Notes: a model not told the origin generated them from the letters alone. 64,000 nucleotides of DNA from Anadara kagoshimensis (GCA_021292105.1 CM037865.1:20254928-20318927), one strand, 5' to 3'; counted from the stretch's first letter, positions 13,156 through 24,710 are shown. A program made the numbers and translations.

Positions 13156-14042
13156 ATTTAGACTTGTACCTCAACTATGACGCCCACGACAAACTACATA
13201 CGAAACTGTATTACAAACGTGATAACTTCGACTTTTTTATTGTCAACTGACTTTTTCTATGTAACAATATACATGTATATTTAGTAATTTAAAGTAAAGA
13301 AGGTCATCTTCGGTATGTATGGGGTCGCCATGTACAAGCTTTAATTTACTCTACAACGGGACTTACACATCAAATTTCGATTCAATTGACCCAGTGTTTT
13401 CTGAGGAGAATACTTTCAAAGAATCAAAGAAGCATCTTACCTCATATGTATAATTTGCTAAAATTAGGTAAATTATTATTTTTTTGGAAAACACGTTTTA
13501 TATGTAACATGGTCAGTAGTCTACTGTCAATATTATAAATTTGAAGATAATCGTTAGAATATTGACTGCAAAATGACCATTTTAGTGATTTTGCTGTTTT
13601 TAGTACCGGAGGTCGTCTTGGATATAGTACGTGATTGCCTGGTACAACCCAAGCTGTGGACTTTCTACACCAAATTTGCCTTCAATCGTCCAAATTGTTT
13701 CAGAGGAGTATATCAAAGATTCCCTATGGCATAAACCCAGCTGGCAATAGACATTTAAGGTAAAATTACTAAATGCTATACCTTATTTGCATAGTTCGTG
13801 AAAATCGGACCAATTGATAATTTCTCAGAAACGCCACTTTGTATATCTTCCAATTTTCTCAATGGTGTCAGAGATGATTAACGTTTACAAACTATGGGGC
13901 GAATGCACCATCCTTTGTCATGTCACAAGTCATCTGAGCCAATAATGGCTTTTAAATGTTAAGGATCTTACAGAATATTTTAAATCATATTACGTGGAAG
14001 TAAACTGATGCTACTGACACGAGCACAAATCACAAATTGAAA

Positions 14043-14044
<2 letters not shown>
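13156..14044. repeat. Spacer between copies A and B
   Basis: 13,156-13,260 repeats sequence found inside the unit at about 7,905-8,010 (ATTTAGACT.GTACCTCA..TATGACGCCCACGA). 13,300-14,044 holds further members of the roughly 300-bp modules at 3,160-3,960. No gene is seen. The spacer suggests repeated rounds of duplication rather than one clean event. Confidence 0.6.

Positions 14045-14101
<57 letters not shown>
14045..14101. repeat. (CT)n microsatellite at the start of copy B
   Basis: CT array of about 56 bp directly before the first base of copy B similarity. The window's first bases correspond to the sequence immediately after this array, so copy A is probably preceded by one too. It may have been the substrate for the exchange that made the duplication. 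Confidence 0.9.
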
Positions 14102-14104
<3 letters not shown>

Positions 14105-14357
14105 TATTGTGTTAATAAATACCATTACACATGGTATATTATTATTCTTATTAATAAGGCCGAGTTTATCTTATAGTATTACTTACACTCACATACGTCT
14201 TTATTAGTATCATTGACTAGGTACAATGTGCATAATCTTCTGATATATTGATTATTTATTTACAGATTACAACGCCTTCCAAGTAATGCATACGATAAGC
14301 CTGTATTTTCGGAAAATAGCGTGAACCGATAAAAAAATAACATGGTTTTATTGTTTG

Positions 14358-14530
14358 GGATATTATACAATAATTGCCCGCTAGGTATGTGGACATCCAG
14401 AATTGTCACCCGACAGAAAAGTTGTCACCCGAGGGCAGCGCCCGAGGGTGGAAACCCTTCTGAAGGGTGACAATTCTGGATGTCCACATACCTAGAGGAC
14501 AATTATTATTTTATTATACCGAAACAAAAC
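14358..14530. mobile_element. Palindromic MITE, longer form
   Basis: Same family and site as 265-395. Arms of about 40 bases (CTAGGTATGTGGACATCCAG at the left, its reverse complement ending at 14,504) enclose a centre of about 40 bp, itself partly symmetric (GTCACCCGAGGG / CCCGAGGGTG). Its presence at the same position in both copies shows that insertion came before the segmental duplication. Confidence 0.8.
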
Positions 14531-14616
14531 TTACCATGTAAATTGACGCAAACAATATCTAAATTTTAAATTAAATTCAATGCTGCCAGTTTACACTTTC
14601 AACCATCCCGAGAAGG

Positions 14617-14635
14617 GGGGCGGGGGGGGGGGGGC
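14617..14635. repeat. G homopolymer-like run
   Basis: G-rich run broken by one C. Copy A has only a short G run at the same place (about 484-490), so this tract has expanded or contracted since duplication. Confidence 0.8.
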
Positions 14636-15203
14636 TCATACTTTAGATTCCGCAGAATCTAGGTTTACCTCTCTTTTTGTTTCCATCAAATACATTTCCA
14701 GTATTTTGGGTGACCATTTTTGTGTTTTCTGCATCTTTGTCAAACATAATTAATAACAAGCCCGCTTCCGACGAACTGCAAAAAACGACTGGCTGCCATT
14801 GTTATTGTTTACCAAATGACAACACAGTTCTGTTGTACGAGTTGTTTCCCTTGTACCGGGTTATCACCGGGTGAGAATAGTATTATCACATGGTTGTGAG
14901 AGGTTATCACATGGCTGTGAGAGGTTGTCACACGCTGACACTGATTTTGTGGGAAATATCTCATTTATTACATGTCATGTGATCGGAAAACATTCAATGA
15001 AAAGTTTTTTAACATATGTGAGGTATAATAAACAAGATTATATAATCAATGCATACATAAAATTTGCTTCTTTGAATTTATAGTGAGTCATAATGCAATG
15101 ATAAAACAAATTCTGAAAAAAACTTTGACCTGCTCGCAATACGTTAATAAAAAGAACCAATTACCTTTATACATTTGTTAAAAACCAACAACTTGAAGGT
15201 CGG

Positions 15204-15641
15204 GAAAAGGTAGAAATTCCAAAAGCAGAAGATCTTTTTACAGAAGATAATTCCAGTAAAAATGAATTGGATATTGTGTCATCAACTCCAAAGATAGAGG
15301 ATGAAAATCATTTCATTGCTCATGCAGTCCAAGTTTCATCACATGTTGAAGCGCGTAATGCTGTGAAACAAATTCTTAAGATACCCCATGTTGCAAAAGC
15401 ATCTCATAACATTCTGGCTTACGTGTTCAATGATATGAATGGTGATTCTTATGAAGGCTTAGATGATAATGGAGAGTATGGTGCTGCACGACAAATTCTA
15501 AAAATGATGAATTACAATAATATCACTAATACCCTTGTAATTGTATCCAGGTGGAACCCTCTATGTCGGAAATTAGGCCCGAAGCGCTTCAAAATAATGA
15601 TAGAAAGTGCCCTAGAAGCTGCTAGTAATCTGCGTGTGTAA
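15204..15641 (+). pseudogene. IMPACT / UPF0029 (YigZ-type) domain fragment, 5'-truncated
   Basis: An open frame runs from the insertion boundary to a stop at 15,639-15,641, with no convincing ATG: the coding part appears to begin mid-protein with an acidic linker. From about 15,306 it matches the IMPACT N-terminal domain of YigZ/IMPACT proteins. Visible signatures are HFIAHAVQVSSHVEARNAVK, SHNILAYVF, an acidic turn then GEYGAARQIL, and VIVSRW followed by LGPKRFKIMIESAL. The tyrosine-glycine-glycine usually found after SRW is replaced here by NPL. In animals IMPACT proteins bind GCN1 and restrain GCN2 signalling; that role is family knowledge, not shown here. No introns interrupt the 145 codons, and it lies inside the LINE target-site duplication. 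This suggests a retrocopied, 5'-truncated piece rather than a resident gene exon. A diverged LINE-encoded domain is the alternative. Confidence 0.75.
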
Positions 15642-16224
15642 CAATTGGAACTCTATTTGAACTTTTTATGTTTTTTTTCACTTAAAATTTTATATATGTA
15701 TTACGTTCTATAGTCAGATATATAGTCAAAACTGTAATAGGATACGTAAATAAGAGAATTTTAGAAATAATCTTTAAATAGTCAAATCCCTGGTGGCATA
15801 ATTATTTTGTCATCTCTTCCAGTTTTCACTCTATATCTGTTCTTGTTATAGTTTTCAAAACTTTGAAAAAATGATTTAGTATGATTTTTTTTATTATATG
15901 ATCCAAAATTTAAAAAATACATGATCCTGCAAATTCTATAATTTTTGTCAAAAAATTGGTATGCCAAAGGTCTTTTATGTACCAAACTGCAATTATGGTC
16001 TCACGACGATCGTTTGCCAGAGTGTTTGTAAACACCGGTAGGTCTATTTTAAGAAATGGGTATTATAATCAGTGTTATAGTGTGCATGTATTCGCGCAGT
16101 AATGCTTTTCAATCCTCAATCACCCTTATTTGTGACCCCTATTTCCATATATAGACTCTTCCGTGTTTATAGGTATGTCTTCAGTCCATCCAGTCAACTT
16201 ACTGAGCTACTATACGATAACGGA
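15642..16224. other. Spacer between IMPACT fragment and LINE leader
   Basis: AT-rich, no open frame of note. There is no obvious poly(A) that would mark the end of a copied IMPACT mRNA. It may be the 3' UTR of that transcript, the start of the LINE leader, or both. The junction cannot be placed by eye. Confidence 0.4.
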
Positions 16225-16550
16225 CACAGTTGTTGATTTTTAAAATTACCGAACCATAACTACACACCTCTGCTATATACACCAGTGTTCGGAAACACGA
16301 TTATCGATTTTAATTGTATGAACTCAGTCAGTGTAAATGTAGTCGTTCTTCTCTCTATCGTTAAACAACCGTATACGAATGTACACATAGCACGGTTATT
16401 AATTTTTGAAATCACTGAACCATTACACACTAGGACTATATACACAAGTGTTCGGAAACACGATTATCGATTTTTATCGAACGATCTCAGCGGTTAGTGT
16501 AAATGTAGTCGTTCTTCTCTCTATCATTAACCAACCCTATACAAAAGTAC
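16225..16550 (+). promoter_or_regulatory. Tandem repeat in LINE 5' leader (two units of about 165 bp)
   Basis: GTGTTCGGAAACACGATTAT occurs at about 16,284 and again at about 16,449. It is followed each time by GTGTAAATGTAGTCGTTCTT and preceded by an AC-GAACCAT-AC-ACAC stretch. Tandem monomers upstream of ORF2 are typical of internal LINE promoters. Promoter activity is inference from position. Confidence 0.6.
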
Positions 16551-16906
16551 CGTGTTTTTGCGGTCAGTCTATGTGTAATTGATTTTCTGTAATAAAAAAC
16601 GCTTAATAGCTAAATTGCTATTACTGAAAAGACACTATAAATGTATATAGGATCTTATACCCAAAGTAGCAGCTGCAGGCGAACCAGCAAAAAATCTTGT
16701 ATTGTTTTATAAGTCCCCTCCCGTATTATGTCATATCTGTCCCCGTGTTTGTCTCTGTTTTTGTCTTGTATTATTGTCTATTTCTTATACTTTAGTGTTC
16801 TAAAAGCTTGGCATAGTGAGTGTATATTAATGAAATGTAGTACATATTGTTATATATCAAATTGTTATGTTTATATAGACACGAATGTTAAAAAAATATA
16901 TTTAAA

Positions 16907-17707
16907 TGAGTAAGAATCAAAATTCAATCCGTGTATTGTCGGCAAACGTGCGAGGTTTAGGTCAATTCAAAAACGAACAGACGTTTTCGAATATCTTAAG
17001 TCAAAAAAATGTCACATATACTGTTTACAAGATGTTCACTTTACGAGAGAAAGGAAAATAACATAAAATTGCAGTGGGACGGACAAGTAGTATTTAATTC
17101 TTACACGAATAATTCTAGAGGCGTCTGTATTCTTTTTGATAATAACTTTGAATATATATTGCATAAAGAAAAGAAAGATAATGATGGTAACTTTCTGGCT
17201 CTTGATATTACTATTGAAAATAAAAAAGTAACATTAATAACGATATATGGTCCTAACTCTGACAAACCAAAATTCTTTGAACAACTGGAGAATACCATTA
17301 CTGATTTTAAAAATGAATCATATATTATCTGTGGAGATTTTAATATTGTTCAAGATGCTGAACTTGATACATATAATTACAGTTCTATAAATAACCCTAA
17401 AGCAAGAGGAAAATTGCTAGAAATACGACACAACCTTAACCTTGTTGATCCATTTAGACAATTATTTCCAGACAAAAAGAGATATACTTGGAGAAAGAGC
17501 AACCCCATTAAACAAGCTAGACTCGATTACTTTTTAATTTCTGAAAATTTATGTCAAATGTTGCAGATGTTCAGATAAATCCAGGATATCGATCTGATCA
17601 TTCTATGATAATATTAAATGTCCAGTTAAACGAATTTGTTAAAGGGAGGGGCTCTGGAAATTTAACTCCACTCTATAAAGTGATAAAGACTATGTCTCTA
17701 AAGTAAA
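16907..17707 (+). pseudogene. LINE ORF2, AP-endonuclease domain, frameshifted
   Basis: The likely ORF2 start is the ATG at 16,907. Reading across several frame changes gives the landmarks of an APE-type endonuclease: SANVRGLG near 16,945, LQDVHFT near 17,025, VTLITIYGPNSD near 17,230, CGDFN near 17,330, RLDYFLIS near 17,520 and YRSDHS near 17,587. The order and set match L1/Tx1-clade LINEs. This domain nicks the target to start reverse transcription. At least three frameshifts (about 16,960-16,985, 17,040-17,060, 17,545) break the frame, so no functional protein is expected. No ORF1 is seen between the leader and this ORF. Confidence 0.85.
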
Positions 17708-18343
17708 GTCATGTATTACAAATGTTAAAAAGCAATATGCAGTACCAGTTTATGAATTAGACAACATTGAAAGTATTGATAATAATGATATACAATTTTC
17801 TATTTCTGATCAACTATTTTTGGAAACTTTGATGATGGAAATTAGAGGTAAAACTATTTCATTTTCGTCATTTAAAAAGAACCAAAAACTTAAACAAGAA
17901 AACACTCTTATCAAAGAAATTGAAGTGTTAGAAAATAAAACAGATAATACCCACACCGACCTTGAAATTCTTGAAACTAAACATACCGAACTTGAAAACT
18001 TAAGAAAAGAAAAAATAAAAGGACAAATAATAAGATCTAAATCCTCTCTTGTTGAAGACAATGAAAAACCTTCAAAATATTTTTTAAATTTAGAATCTCG
18101 AAACTTTGTTAATAAGACAATTACCAGACTTCAAAAAGATAATGGAGAAATAATTAGAAATCAAAAAGAAATTTTAAATGAAATAAAAAACTTTTATCTA
18201 GAACTGTATTCCGAAAAAGAGGTAGAATCTTTAGATTTAGAAAATGTTTGACAATTTTGATATTCCGAAACTAACTAATAATGAATCAAGTAAATTAGAA
18301 TGCAAAAATTAGCCTATCTGAAGCTCTTGCTGTATTAAAAAAC
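17708..18343 (+). pseudogene. LINE ORF2, linker between endonuclease and RT, frameshifted
   Basis: After a frame change near 17,690 the reading continues through a Lys/Glu-rich, probably coiled-coil stretch (17,820-18,251; e.g. EIEVLENKTDNTHTDLEI). It then shifts near 18,249 and again near 18,312. The last part, with ISLSEALAVLKNMKNNKSPG read across the shift, leads into the RT. The region is as expected for the L1-type linker and RT-0 motif, with at least two more lesions. Confidence 0.75.
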
Positions 18344-20704
18344 ATGAAAAACAACAAAAGCCCAGGTACTGATGGATTTACTGCTGAATTTTTTAAGTTT
18401 TTCTGGTCTGATTTGGGCATTTTCATAGTTAGATCAATTAACGACGCTTATGAGAAGGGAGAATTGTCTGTAACACAAAAACAAGGAATTATTACCTGCA
18501 TTCCTAAGGGCGACAAACCAAGACAGTTTATGCAAAACTGGAGACCAATAAGTCTTTTAAATGTTATTTACAAGATTGCGTCTGGTTGTATAGCCTCAAG
18601 AATTAAAAATATATTACCTTTAATTATTTCTGAAGATCAAACTGGTTTTCTAAGCGGTAGATATATAGGTGAAAATATAAGAATTGTATATGATATAATG
18701 CAATATACGGAATCGAAAAATATTCCAGGCATGTTTATATTAATTGACTTTTTTAAAGCATTCGATAGCGTTTCGTGGGACTTTATATTCAATGTTTTGA
18801 ATTTCTTTAAGTTTGGAGAATCTATAAAGAAATGGGTTAAACTCTTCTTTACCAATATTTCATCCGCAATTAATCAAAATAATATCTTATCTGATTTTTT
18901 TATATTGAAAAGAGGTTGTAGACAAGGGGATCCTATTTCCAGTTATTTATTTTTATTATGTGCTGAAATTTTATCCTTACTAGTGAAACATAATAAATCC
19001 ATTAGCGGAATTGTTATTGATGACACAGAACTTAAACTATCGCAGTTTGCCGACGACACTACCTTAATTTTAGATGGTTCAAAAACAGCCTTCGATGAAG
19101 CTATGAACGTTATTGAATTTTTTGGAAAAATTTCGGGTCTTAATATAAATGTCTCAAAAACGAGAGTAATTTGGATTGGTAAAAAAAAGTTTTGTGGGGA
19201 AACATTTAACCACCGGCTTAAATTAAACTGGAATCAAACAAGTTTTAATGTACTAGGAATAGAATTTTCAACTGATCTTGATCAAATAGTAAAAATTAAT
19301 TTTGAGAAAAAAATTGAACAAATAAAGTCAATTTTGCACTCCTGGTCAAGCAGGTATCTTACGCCATTAGGAAGAATAACAATACTTAAGACGTTGATAA
19401 TATCGAAATTGAACTATCTTTTTATATCACTTCCAAACCCACCCCCTCAAATGTTGGATAAACTGAATAGCATGTTTTATGAATTTGTTTGGAATTCAAA
19501 AAATGATAGGATTAATAGAAATGTACTTATTCAAAAATATTTCAGCGGTGGTTTAAAAATGATTCATTTACAAAAGTTTATAGAATCACTAAAAATAACT
19601 TGGATTAGAAGAACTTTAAAAAATAATGGAAAATATAGAACAATATTTTACACCATTGTTAAAAATCCGAAAAGTATATACACACAAGGCAAAACAGCCT
19701 GTATTGATATATCCAAAAAAATAAGTAACGAATTTTGGAAGCATGTTTTATGTTCCTTTGCAAACTTACAAAATGTCCATAACTGCAAAACATTAAATGA
19801 TTTCCAAACATCGTGCATTTGGAACAATCACTTGATAAAAGTTGGAGGGAAAGAAATAAATTATAAACATTGGCAATGTAAGGGTATTTTATTTATTCGG
19901 GATCTTTTAACTGAGAATGGATTTATAACATATGATCAATTTATACAAACATTTACTGTAAAAACAAATACTTTAGAATTTTTTGGGGTGATAAATGCAA
20001 TTAAGGAATATTTGTCAAACCTTGATATCAAACTCAGACCTCATGTGATACAGTACCCATTTATTCCATTTCATATAAGAATTTTGCTAAAATCATCAAA
20101 AGGTTGTAAAGATATGTATACTGTTTTAACTCAGAATACAACAAAACCCAAAAGTCAAGCTAAGTGGTTAAATATATTTAACAATTTAGATACACAGTGG
20201 CATTATTTATACTCTATTCCCTTTTATACTACTAAAAATACCAAGTTGTTATGGTTTCAGTTTAGAATTAATCACAACATTTTGGCAACAAATCGATATT
20301 TAAAGAAAATTGGGGTAAAAAATAATGATAAATGCACTTTTTGTAATAACGCGGAAGAAACAATTATACACTTGTTCTGGGAGTGTCAAATGGTTCACCA
20401 TTTCTGGGATAGAATACAAAACTGGGTCTCCATAAAAATGAAAAAATCGCTTGATCTTAGTGCAAAAACGGCTTTATTTGGTCTTTTTAACTTCAGTGAA
20501 AAATGTAAGCCAGTCAATTTTTTATTATTGCTGGTGAGATACTACATATACACATGTAGAGTTAAAAATAGAAAATTAAACTTATTTATGATGCAAAATA
20601 TTATCCTTCAAAACTTTCAATGCGAAAAATTGATATATATAGGTAATAACAAAATAGATATCTTTACAGAAAACTGGGAGATATGGTTTGATTTATTTGA
20701 ATAA
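18344..20704 (+). CDS. LINE ORF2, reverse transcriptase and C-terminal zinc-finger block
   Basis: A 786-codon open block with the full non-LTR RT series. KNNKSPGTDGF starts it, then IPKGDKPRQFMQNWRPISLLN, FLSGRYIGENIR, LIDFFKAFDSVSWDF, RGCRQGDPISSYLF, and the catalytic FADD box at 19,046-19,060 (Phe in place of the usual Tyr before ADD), followed by SGLNINVSKT. The thumb region includes LTPLGRITILKTLIISKLNY. Near the C-terminus is a zf-RVT-type finger, C-x2-C-x7-H-x4-C (about 20,335-20,390). The intact block implies fairly recent insertion or slow decay, but it is cut off from its endonuclease by upstream frameshifts. L1/Tx1 is the best clade guess; phylogeny is needed to settle it. Confidence 0.93.
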   Translation: MKNNKSPGTDGFTAEFFKFFWSDLGIFIVRSINDAYEKGELSVTQKQGIITCIPKGDKPRQFMQNWRPISLLNVIYKIASGCIASRIKNILPLIISEDQTGFLSGRYIGENIRIVYDIMQYTESKNIPGMFILIDFFKAFDSVSWDFIFNVLNFFKFGESIKKWVKLFFTNISSAINQNNILSDFFILKRGCRQGDPISSYLFLLCAEILSLLVKHNKSISGIVIDDTELKLSQFADDTTLILDGSKTAFDEAMNVIEFFGKISGLNINVSKTRVIWIGKKKFCGETFNHRLKLNWNQTSFNVLGIEFSTDLDQIVKINFEKKIEQIKSILHSWSSRYLTPLGRITILKTLIISKLNYLFISLPNPPPQMLDKLNSMFYEFVWNSKNDRINRNVLIQKYFSGGLKMIHLQKFIESLKITWIRRTLKNNGKYRTIFYTIVKNPKSIYTQGKTACIDISKKISNEFWKHVLCSFANLQNVHNCKTLNDFQTSCIWNNHLIKVGGKEINYKHWQCKGILFIRDLLTENGFITYDQFIQTFTVKTNTLEFFGVINAIKEYLSNLDIKLRPHVIQYPFIPFHIRILLKSSKGCKDMYTVLTQNTTKPKSQAKWLNIFNNLDTQWHYLYSIPFYTTKNTKLLWFQFRINHNILATNRYLKKIGVKNNDKCTFCNNAEETIIHLFWECQMVHHFWDRIQNWVSIKMKKSLDLSAKTALFGLFNFSEKCKPVNFLLLLVRYYIYTCRVKNRKLNLFMMQNIILQNFQCEKLIYIGNNKIDIFTENWEIWFDLFE

Positions 20705-21164
20705 TCCAAAATAAAAATGTTGTGAATCATACTAGCTTATATAATAACATCCGCAATGTCCACGCTTAGTAGTTATATTTTATATGCACACGAGTATACC
20801 GTACATACACAACTATATCCATATAGATATACATATAATAAAAGTATAAATTATGTCAATATTAAATATTATATATCAAATTATATAAAGTACTTACTTT
20901 TGAACACTTCCACTAAATATATTCCATTTAAGTTACACGTGTCTGTTTATACACGCATGATTAACCTTTAACAGGTATAACTACTGAACTTGGACATTCA
21001 CGATGTATAACTGTCTTACGTACTGTTATTATTGAATGATCACGGTGTATAACCATTGTTGCTGTCTATTGATATGTATATATACATGTATTATATTTGT
21101 AAAATTATAAAATTTATCATTATATACCTTATTATGCCAATAAACATAAACATTATAAAAAAAA
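20705..21164 (+). other. LINE 3' UTR and poly(A)
   Basis: AT-rich tail after the ORF2 stop, with AATAAA at 21,139-21,144 and a terminal run of about ten A directly before the target-site duplication. Confidence 0.75.
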
Positions 21165-21379
21165 AACTTGAAGGTCGGTCAACTTTAAGGGGGTAAGGTA
21201 GAAATAGGGTTCAATAATGTAACTCAAACATAATAAATATCATATTTAAGATAAAAAACCTTTCATACATAAATTTTGTAATACTTAAACCATGTATGAA
21301 GATAAAGAAGTGCGTACAACTTAGTGGAAGGTTTCAGGTTCTTTTTCATTCCCCGGCATTTTTTGTTTGTTTTATCACA

Positions 21380-21550
21380 AATTTAACAGTGACACTGACA
21401 AATACCTACTGTCGCATTTATTACCAAACCTGTTTACATTTTGGAGCACTAGAAGCAATAAATTTCCTCGTCAGTAGTGTTTATATACTTATTTGCAAGT
21501 ACAATATTTACGTAGATGATTTAGAGGCAATTACATATTTTTATTTGTTT
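21380..21550 (+). repeat. Exon-like module (GCACTAG type), copy B
   Basis: Counterpart of 1,540-1,715. The frame through it is open in both copies, with a few amino-acid differences and no stops. That is weak evidence at this length. Confidence 0.5.
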
Positions 21551-22017
21551 TAATAACCTCTATCGAAAACATTATTTAGCTTTGATACCAAGTATTAATT
21601 GTCGTTGAGATAGAATCAAAAATTATTTTATACCTTTTCGGGGAACCTGTACAGGTGATCAGGGATGGGCATCGTTAACAGAACTAGTTAATCGCCAGTT
21701 TACAAAACACAGGAGCATTTTGAAGGATAGCATCTAACTCAGGAGCACCTGTGTCAGACAATTTGCAGATCGCTTGCATAGTACCGATAGTCTACTACGG
21801 GTATTCGGGTTTACTTACGTATTAAAGCTGACTGCCGCGGTATAAGACAATTATTATTAAGATCAATATACTCGTTTAATATATATGTGCGTTATATTCT
21901 GCGATAAGGGCAAATATTTACTTTCCCTTCCAGGACATTGTTTGCTTACGTACGTTTTCAAAGCATAGCTTATAAAAATATGTTTTTTTCTGGGCAATAT
22001 ATTGAGCAGTCATCAAA

Positions 22018-22019
<2 letters not shown>

Positions 22020-22080
<61 letters not shown>
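22020..22080. repeat. (CT)n microsatellite
   Basis: CT array of about 60 bp allelic to 2,185-2,247. Confidence 0.95.
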
Positions 22081-22084
<4 letters not shown>

Positions 22085-23809
22085 CCTATGTTATCTATTA
22101 AAATTAGGTAAGTTGTTTGGCTGATTCGTTGAAAACCTTCATCTCAAAAATCTTTGAGCCAATAGAAGACACATCTATTGTGGAAGATAACTAGGTATAG
22201 TATATTGCATTTAGATGTCAGGTACCTTGGTATTTAGCAAAGTTTGCAATGTATATTATTATTCTTATTAATAAGGCCGAGTTTATGTTATATTATTACT
22301 TACACTTACATACGTCTTCATTAGTATCATTGACTAGGTACAATGTGCATAATCTTCTGAGATATTGATTATTTATTTACAAATTACAACGCCTTCCAAG
22401 TAATGCATTAATACACGATAAACCTGTATTTTTGGTAAATAGAGTGAATCATATTTCTATAATGCATACATAAAATGTGCTTCTAGTAATTTATAGTGAG
22501 TCATATAATGCAAGGATTAAACAAATTTTAAAAAACTTTGACCCACTTGCAATACAAAACAATTACCGTTATGCATTTGCTAAAAACTAACAAGTTGAAG
22601 GTCGGTCAACTTTAAGGGGGTAATGTTGAAATAGGGTTCAATAATGTAACTCAAAACAATGCTTAAACAATTTTACAGGACTTATAATCAATAAGAACAT
22701 TTTGTGAAGAAGTACAATCATAACTATGTGCAGTTTTTTAGGTGGGTGTATTACGTTTGTGTGAAGATCCAAAAGTTTTAAATTTTTTATCAATAAGATT
22801 TGATTATTATTAGTTTTAAAAATGAATCTTAAGTACTTTAATTTAACGAGGAAACTCCGTCATATACATCTTTATCCGTTATATACGTGTAAGTTAAATA
22901 TCTAGGTAGGTACTTTCTTTATTTCAATTTGAAGAAAAACGGTAGAAAATATATTGCACTATGGCTATTTTAGTGATTTTTCTATTTTTAGTCTGGCTGG
23001 TAATCTTGAATATTTTAAAGCCTTGTAAAAATAATTATCATACCTAGGAACCTTTCGTACCAAATTTTTTTTCGATTGGCCCGGTGGTTTCTTAATTGGC
23101 TAACAATCTGACCTCATTTGCATAATATGTTAAAATTAAGTTTATGAAAAATGACTCAGAAACACCCGTTGTATGTGTAAAATTGTCAGATATCTACTAT
23201 CTGTATTTCAAATTTTAACAAAATCAATAGAAACCCACTAACCCATTATGACCATTTTAGTTAATTTCCTATTTATACGATGTCGCCTTGTAAAAAATTT
23301 GCTTTAGCCTAGGAACATTCGACAACAAATTTGGTTTCAATTTGTTGTGGTGTGTATATTCAAAGTATAAGCAAAAATGACAATTTTATTGATTTTGCTA
23401 TTTATAATACCGACGGTTATCTTGAATATTAAAAAGGGCCATGTACAAACTAAGATAAACCATACCTAGATACCTTTCACTCCAAATTTCGTTTTAATTA
23501 GCCCCATGGATTCCGAAGAATTGTTTTTGCTAAAAATTTGACTTCAATTGCATAATTCGCACAGACGCATGGGCACACGTTTTACAATGATATATGTTAA
23601 CTACTAAATACTATACCTTTAGCATAACTCGATCAATGGATGCTTTTTCAGAAAACCATCTCGTCACATTTCTTCAGTGGATTCAAAGGAAATGATAAAC
23701 AGTTACACACAACGGGGCGGCGAATACACGTGCGCTTAGCCATACCTTAAGCCAGTTGAGCGAATGACGTTTAAATAGTACCAATCGAAATTAAAATTTA
23801 AAATGATCT

Positions 23810-24348
23810 CTCTGTTGGTATAAATAGCAATCACCTATGTTTGGTCATTACAGCCTTGTTTTTGTACCAATTTCCTTAGAATATGTAAACATAGAAAATA
23901 GAACTCTGGGTATTAAACATATGTAACAGGTTTTTTCGTTTCATTTTTAGTTTGCGTAAAATTTTGCAATATGCAAATAAGGTGTATTTATAGCCAATTA
24001 TTCTTTAATATGGTTTTTGATCTATTAAATGATCAAACCACTACACAAAATTTACAACTAGTGGTCAATAAAACATATATGTGTTTCACTTTGTATAGAA
24101 TTCACTGATCTTTCACCATTGCGGGCGATAGTGTTCTCTGACTACCTTATTATTAGTAGTAGTAATAAAAATCTTTGTTCTTGACAATACCTTAAAACGC
24201 ATCTTGTTTTAGGTACTTTGATATATTAATGTTAATCATAATTCAGTTATCGTATGTATATTTAATAAAATATCGTCCAGATTCTTTAAAATCTGGTAAG
24301 AATATAAAAATAGTGTATTATTGATTTTTATTTCCATTTAAAAAGTAA

Positions 24349-24402
<54 letters not shown>

Positions 24403-24710
24403 GTGTGTGTGTGTAAAGCTCATAGTTCCATTCCGTCTCCCGACATTTGTATTATTAATTTAACAAGGACGCTGAACAAAACCTTCTATCACATTTATTA
24501 CTTAACCTGTTTCAATTTTAGAGCACTAGACGAAATAACCGTCCTCATCAGTAGTGCTAATGCGCTTATTTGCCAGTACACGTTCAAGGATTTAGAGGCA
24601 ATTACGTAATTGATTTTGTTTTAGTCACCGGTATCCAAAATTGTTGGTCTAAATTTATTTACGTTTAATCATATTTTCCCTGGCAATAAGAGTTTTGAGA
24701 TAAAACAAAA
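23810..24710. repeat. Copy B-specific segment with (GT)n
   Basis: No match at the corresponding place in copy A. It contains a GT array at 24,351-24,414 and a diverged third member of the exon-like module (24,450-24,610). Its layout, a TG array followed by the module, resembles 1,388-1,715, so it may be an older paralogue of that stretch. No gene is seen. Confidence 0.6.

Larger units (their letters stand above)
15204..21164 (+). mobile_element. LINE insertion with captured IMPACT-domain sequence at its 5' end
   Basis: A 5,961-bp insertion interrupts copy B. The 14-bp sequence AACTTGAAGGTCGG is present at 15,190-15,203 and again at 21,165-21,178, and is single in copy A (about 1,058-1,071). 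This identifies it as a target-site duplication. The 3' end has AATAAA (21,139) and a run of A, as expected of target-primed reverse transcription. Order: IMPACT-domain fragment (15,204-15,641), unknown spacer, tandem-repeat leader (16,225-16,550), endonuclease (from 16,907), reverse transcriptase (to 20,704), 3' UTR. Residual ambiguity: the first bases AAGGTAGAAAT (15,207-15,217) also occur in the repeat just beyond the 3' duplication, so the exact 5' boundary may differ by about 14 bp. Confidence 0.85.

Noticed and set aside
15267-15641. IMPACT frame as an intact functional gene
   Set aside because: No convincing ATG or promoter, truncated at the insertion boundary, and no introns; it is better read as a captured fragment.
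17820-18251. Separate coiled-coil protein gene
   Set aside because: It is the linker of LINE ORF2, separated from its neighbours only by frameshifts.
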